From: Crocosphaera sp. UHCC 0190
GTDB taxonomy: Bacteria > Cyanobacteriota > Cyanobacteriia > Cyanobacteriales > Microcystaceae
NCBI RefSeq assembly: GCF_034932065.1
Contig: NZ_JAYGHP010000002.1
Coordinates: forward strand, 417,315-481,314
DNA length: 64,000 nt
Direction of reading: 5' to 3'
Below the pieces are notes generated by a model. The model ran no database searches. It saw nothing but the letters and a program-made list of their open reading frames with translations, and had not been told where the DNA came from. The translations under genes and the position numbers were made by a program. Shown in pieces: positions 62,920 through 64,000 of the stretch (position 1 is the stretch's first letter; every line of letters begins with the position of its first letter).

Positions 62920-63771
62920 ATGATTAAATCCTTCCGTGAAGCCATCAGATTCTTTAAAAATAGTCTAATTTATAAATACTACGATCTTCGGATTCAAACC
63001 CCTTCAAACCCCTATGAAGTTTCATTCAAAAAAGATGCTTATAAAGTGCTTTTCATTCTGAGTCATATGCGTTCTGGATCTTCATTGTTAACTCATATTG
63101 TGATTTCTAACCCAGCCATCAAGGGGTATGGAGAAACCCATATTCGTTATTCCTCTGAAGCCGATTTTAAGCATTTAATGTCGAAAGTCTATTTCCATAG
63201 TCAGGTATTTACAAATATTCAGGATTTAGGTAAGTTAAAAATGAATCATACTTATATTTTGGATAAGCTCTTACATGATAATAAATTACTCAATGAAAAT
63301 CTTTTAAAGTTAGATAATTTCTATTTTATTTTTTTGGTTCGAGAACCCAAAAGAACCTTAATGAGTATGTTAGATCATAAACCTCATTGGACAGAAAAAG
63401 AAGCAATAGATTATTACAGTCAACGCTTATCAAGTTTGACCAAATATTCACAAATTATTAATGATAAAAAACGCAGCCTTTTGATTACTCATCATCAATT
63501 GATTAATGAAAGTGAATCAGTCTTTCAAATTTTGCAAAATTTTTTGAATACTCAAGTAGCATTTTCAGAAAACTATCAAATTTTAAATACGACTGGTAAG
63601 CGTCATGTGGGTGATTTTAAAGAAAATATTCGTTCTGGCCGAATTATGAGAAAACCTAGGGAACTAAATATGTCTATTTCGCCTCATTTATTAGAGGAAC
63701 AAATACAAAATTTTGATCACTGTTATGAAATTCTATCTCAGTGCTGTCAAACCATTAGTAATCACCCATAG
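62920..63771 (+). CDS. Sulfotransferase family protein
   Basis: A 283-aa sulfotransferase. The 5'-PSB loop is VLFILSHMRSGSSLLTHIVI, and the 3'-phosphate-binding region is FYFIFLVREPKRTLMSMLDH. HVGDFKENIRSGRIMRKPRE near the C-terminus corresponds to the PAPS-binding end. It would transfer sulfate from PAPS to a carbohydrate or lipid. The ATG at 62920 has an AAGGA ribosome site; an upstream TTG is less likely. It lies about 50 bases after the glycosyltransferase-like gene. Confidence 0.85.
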   Translation: MIKSFREAIRFFKNSLIYKYYDLRIQTPSNPYEVSFKKDAYKVLFILSHMRSGSSLLTHIVISNPAIKGYGETHIRYSSEADFKHLMSKVYFHSQVFTNIQDLGKLKMNHTYILDKLLHDNKLLNENLLKLDNFYFIFLVREPKRTLMSMLDHKPHWTEKEAIDYYSQRLSSLTKYSQIINDKKRSLLITHHQLINESESVFQILQNFLNTQVAFSENYQILNTTGKRHVGDFKENIRSGRIMRKPRELNMSISPHLLEEQIQNFDHCYEILSQCCQTISNHP

Positions 63772-63877
63772 ATATTATTTTGTTTTTATTATTTGCTAAA
63801 AAACTCAAGGGAGTTCAATCCTTCTGTTACAAAAGTTAATACATTGTCGTTTATTTTTGTCTGACTAATTACAGTGA

Positions 63878-64000
63878 AGTACCCCACCCTACTGCGTTGA
63901 GGGTGGGGCTTCCTACCCTCAAGAACTACTGCTCTTGATACATGGTATTTCAACCATCTGGTTAGGCGTAGATTCGGAAACTTCCTGCCCTATATATCTA
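63878..64000 (-). mobile_element. Probable end of an IS200/IS605-type (tnpB) element extending past the window
   Basis: A long hairpin GAAG-TA-CCCCACCCT / AGGGTGGGG-CTTC (63878-63914) is followed by CAAGAACTACTGCTCTTG (63922-63939) and a GGTATTTCAACCA stretch. Read on the minus strand these follow each other as in the structured right end and overlapping guide-RNA region of cyanobacterial tnpB elements, as I recall them. The tnpB itself would lie to the right, outside this window. Confidence 0.5.

Overview
The window is a chromosomal segment of a cyanobacterium. The signs are frequent GCGATCGC (HIP1-type) octamers, the NDH-1 subunit NdhN, a Psb34/ssl1498-type photosystem II protein, cyanobacterial families such as DUF3727 and DUF3318, and a DNA polymerase III alpha gene ending in the N-half of the DnaE split intein. 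The moderately AT-rich DNA and the gene content suggest a unicellular Crocosphaera/Cyanothece-like organism; that genus call is an inference. I saw no tRNA, rRNA or CRISPR array.

Most of the window is housekeeping genes in small, mixed-strand transcription units. 0-15.6 kb: surE (cut by the left edge), DUF3727, alr, a PrlF/YhaV toxin-antitoxin pair, a cysteine desulfurase, trpB, an eIF1/SUI1 homologue, pgk, a universal stress protein, an SPFH protein, an efflux adaptor, a secreted GUN4-domain protein, a dienelactone hydrolase and pyrB, with two related coiled-coil membrane proteins. 15.6-24.9 kb: a type II restriction-modification pair, moaA, a giant UPF0182 membrane protein, a P450 and a PEP-CTERM esterase-like protein. 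25-32 kb is accessory: a DUF2513 gene, an antitoxin with a ParE toxin broken by one stop codon, alaS, a small gene plus DUF2283 pair with a broken third gene, and a two-gene OLD-like ATPase/TOPRIM module. 32-42 kb: a Gfo/Idh oxidoreductase, ackA, cysS, wecB, three DUF29 genes, BrnT and HigBA toxin-antitoxin pairs, and a nested inverted-repeat element beside a PEP-CTERM gene remnant.

42-64 kb: a lipid kinase, an operon-like set (33-aa basic protein, PII-like protein, Psb34-like protein), the split dnaE half, a solute-binding protein, the urease cluster ureA-ureB-ureG-ureD-ureE-ureF without ureC, a type IV pilin, ndhN, a response regulator, an Orn/Lys/Arg decarboxylase, DUF3318, folB, a decayed tnpB, a Crp-family regulator with an M61 peptidase and ilvE, two glycosyltransferase-type genes and a sulfotransferase. 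The right edge holds hairpins resembling the end of an IS200/IS605-type element.

Three families of short structured repeats recur, nearly all within a few bases of gene 3' ends: a GGTGGGCATTGCCCACC palindrome (3 copies), a GCTAAAACGCAT palindrome (3 copies plus a half copy) and a ~148-nt multi-hairpin element (2 copies). Decay is widespread: a copied wecB fragment, a copied tail of a coiled-coil gene, broken parE and tnpB, and a PEP-CTERM tail. The best candidate for an under-described system is the translationally coupled ATPase/TOPRIM pair at 30.1-32.0 kb. It resembles the PARIS and OLD defence architecture but uses a different TOPRIM family.
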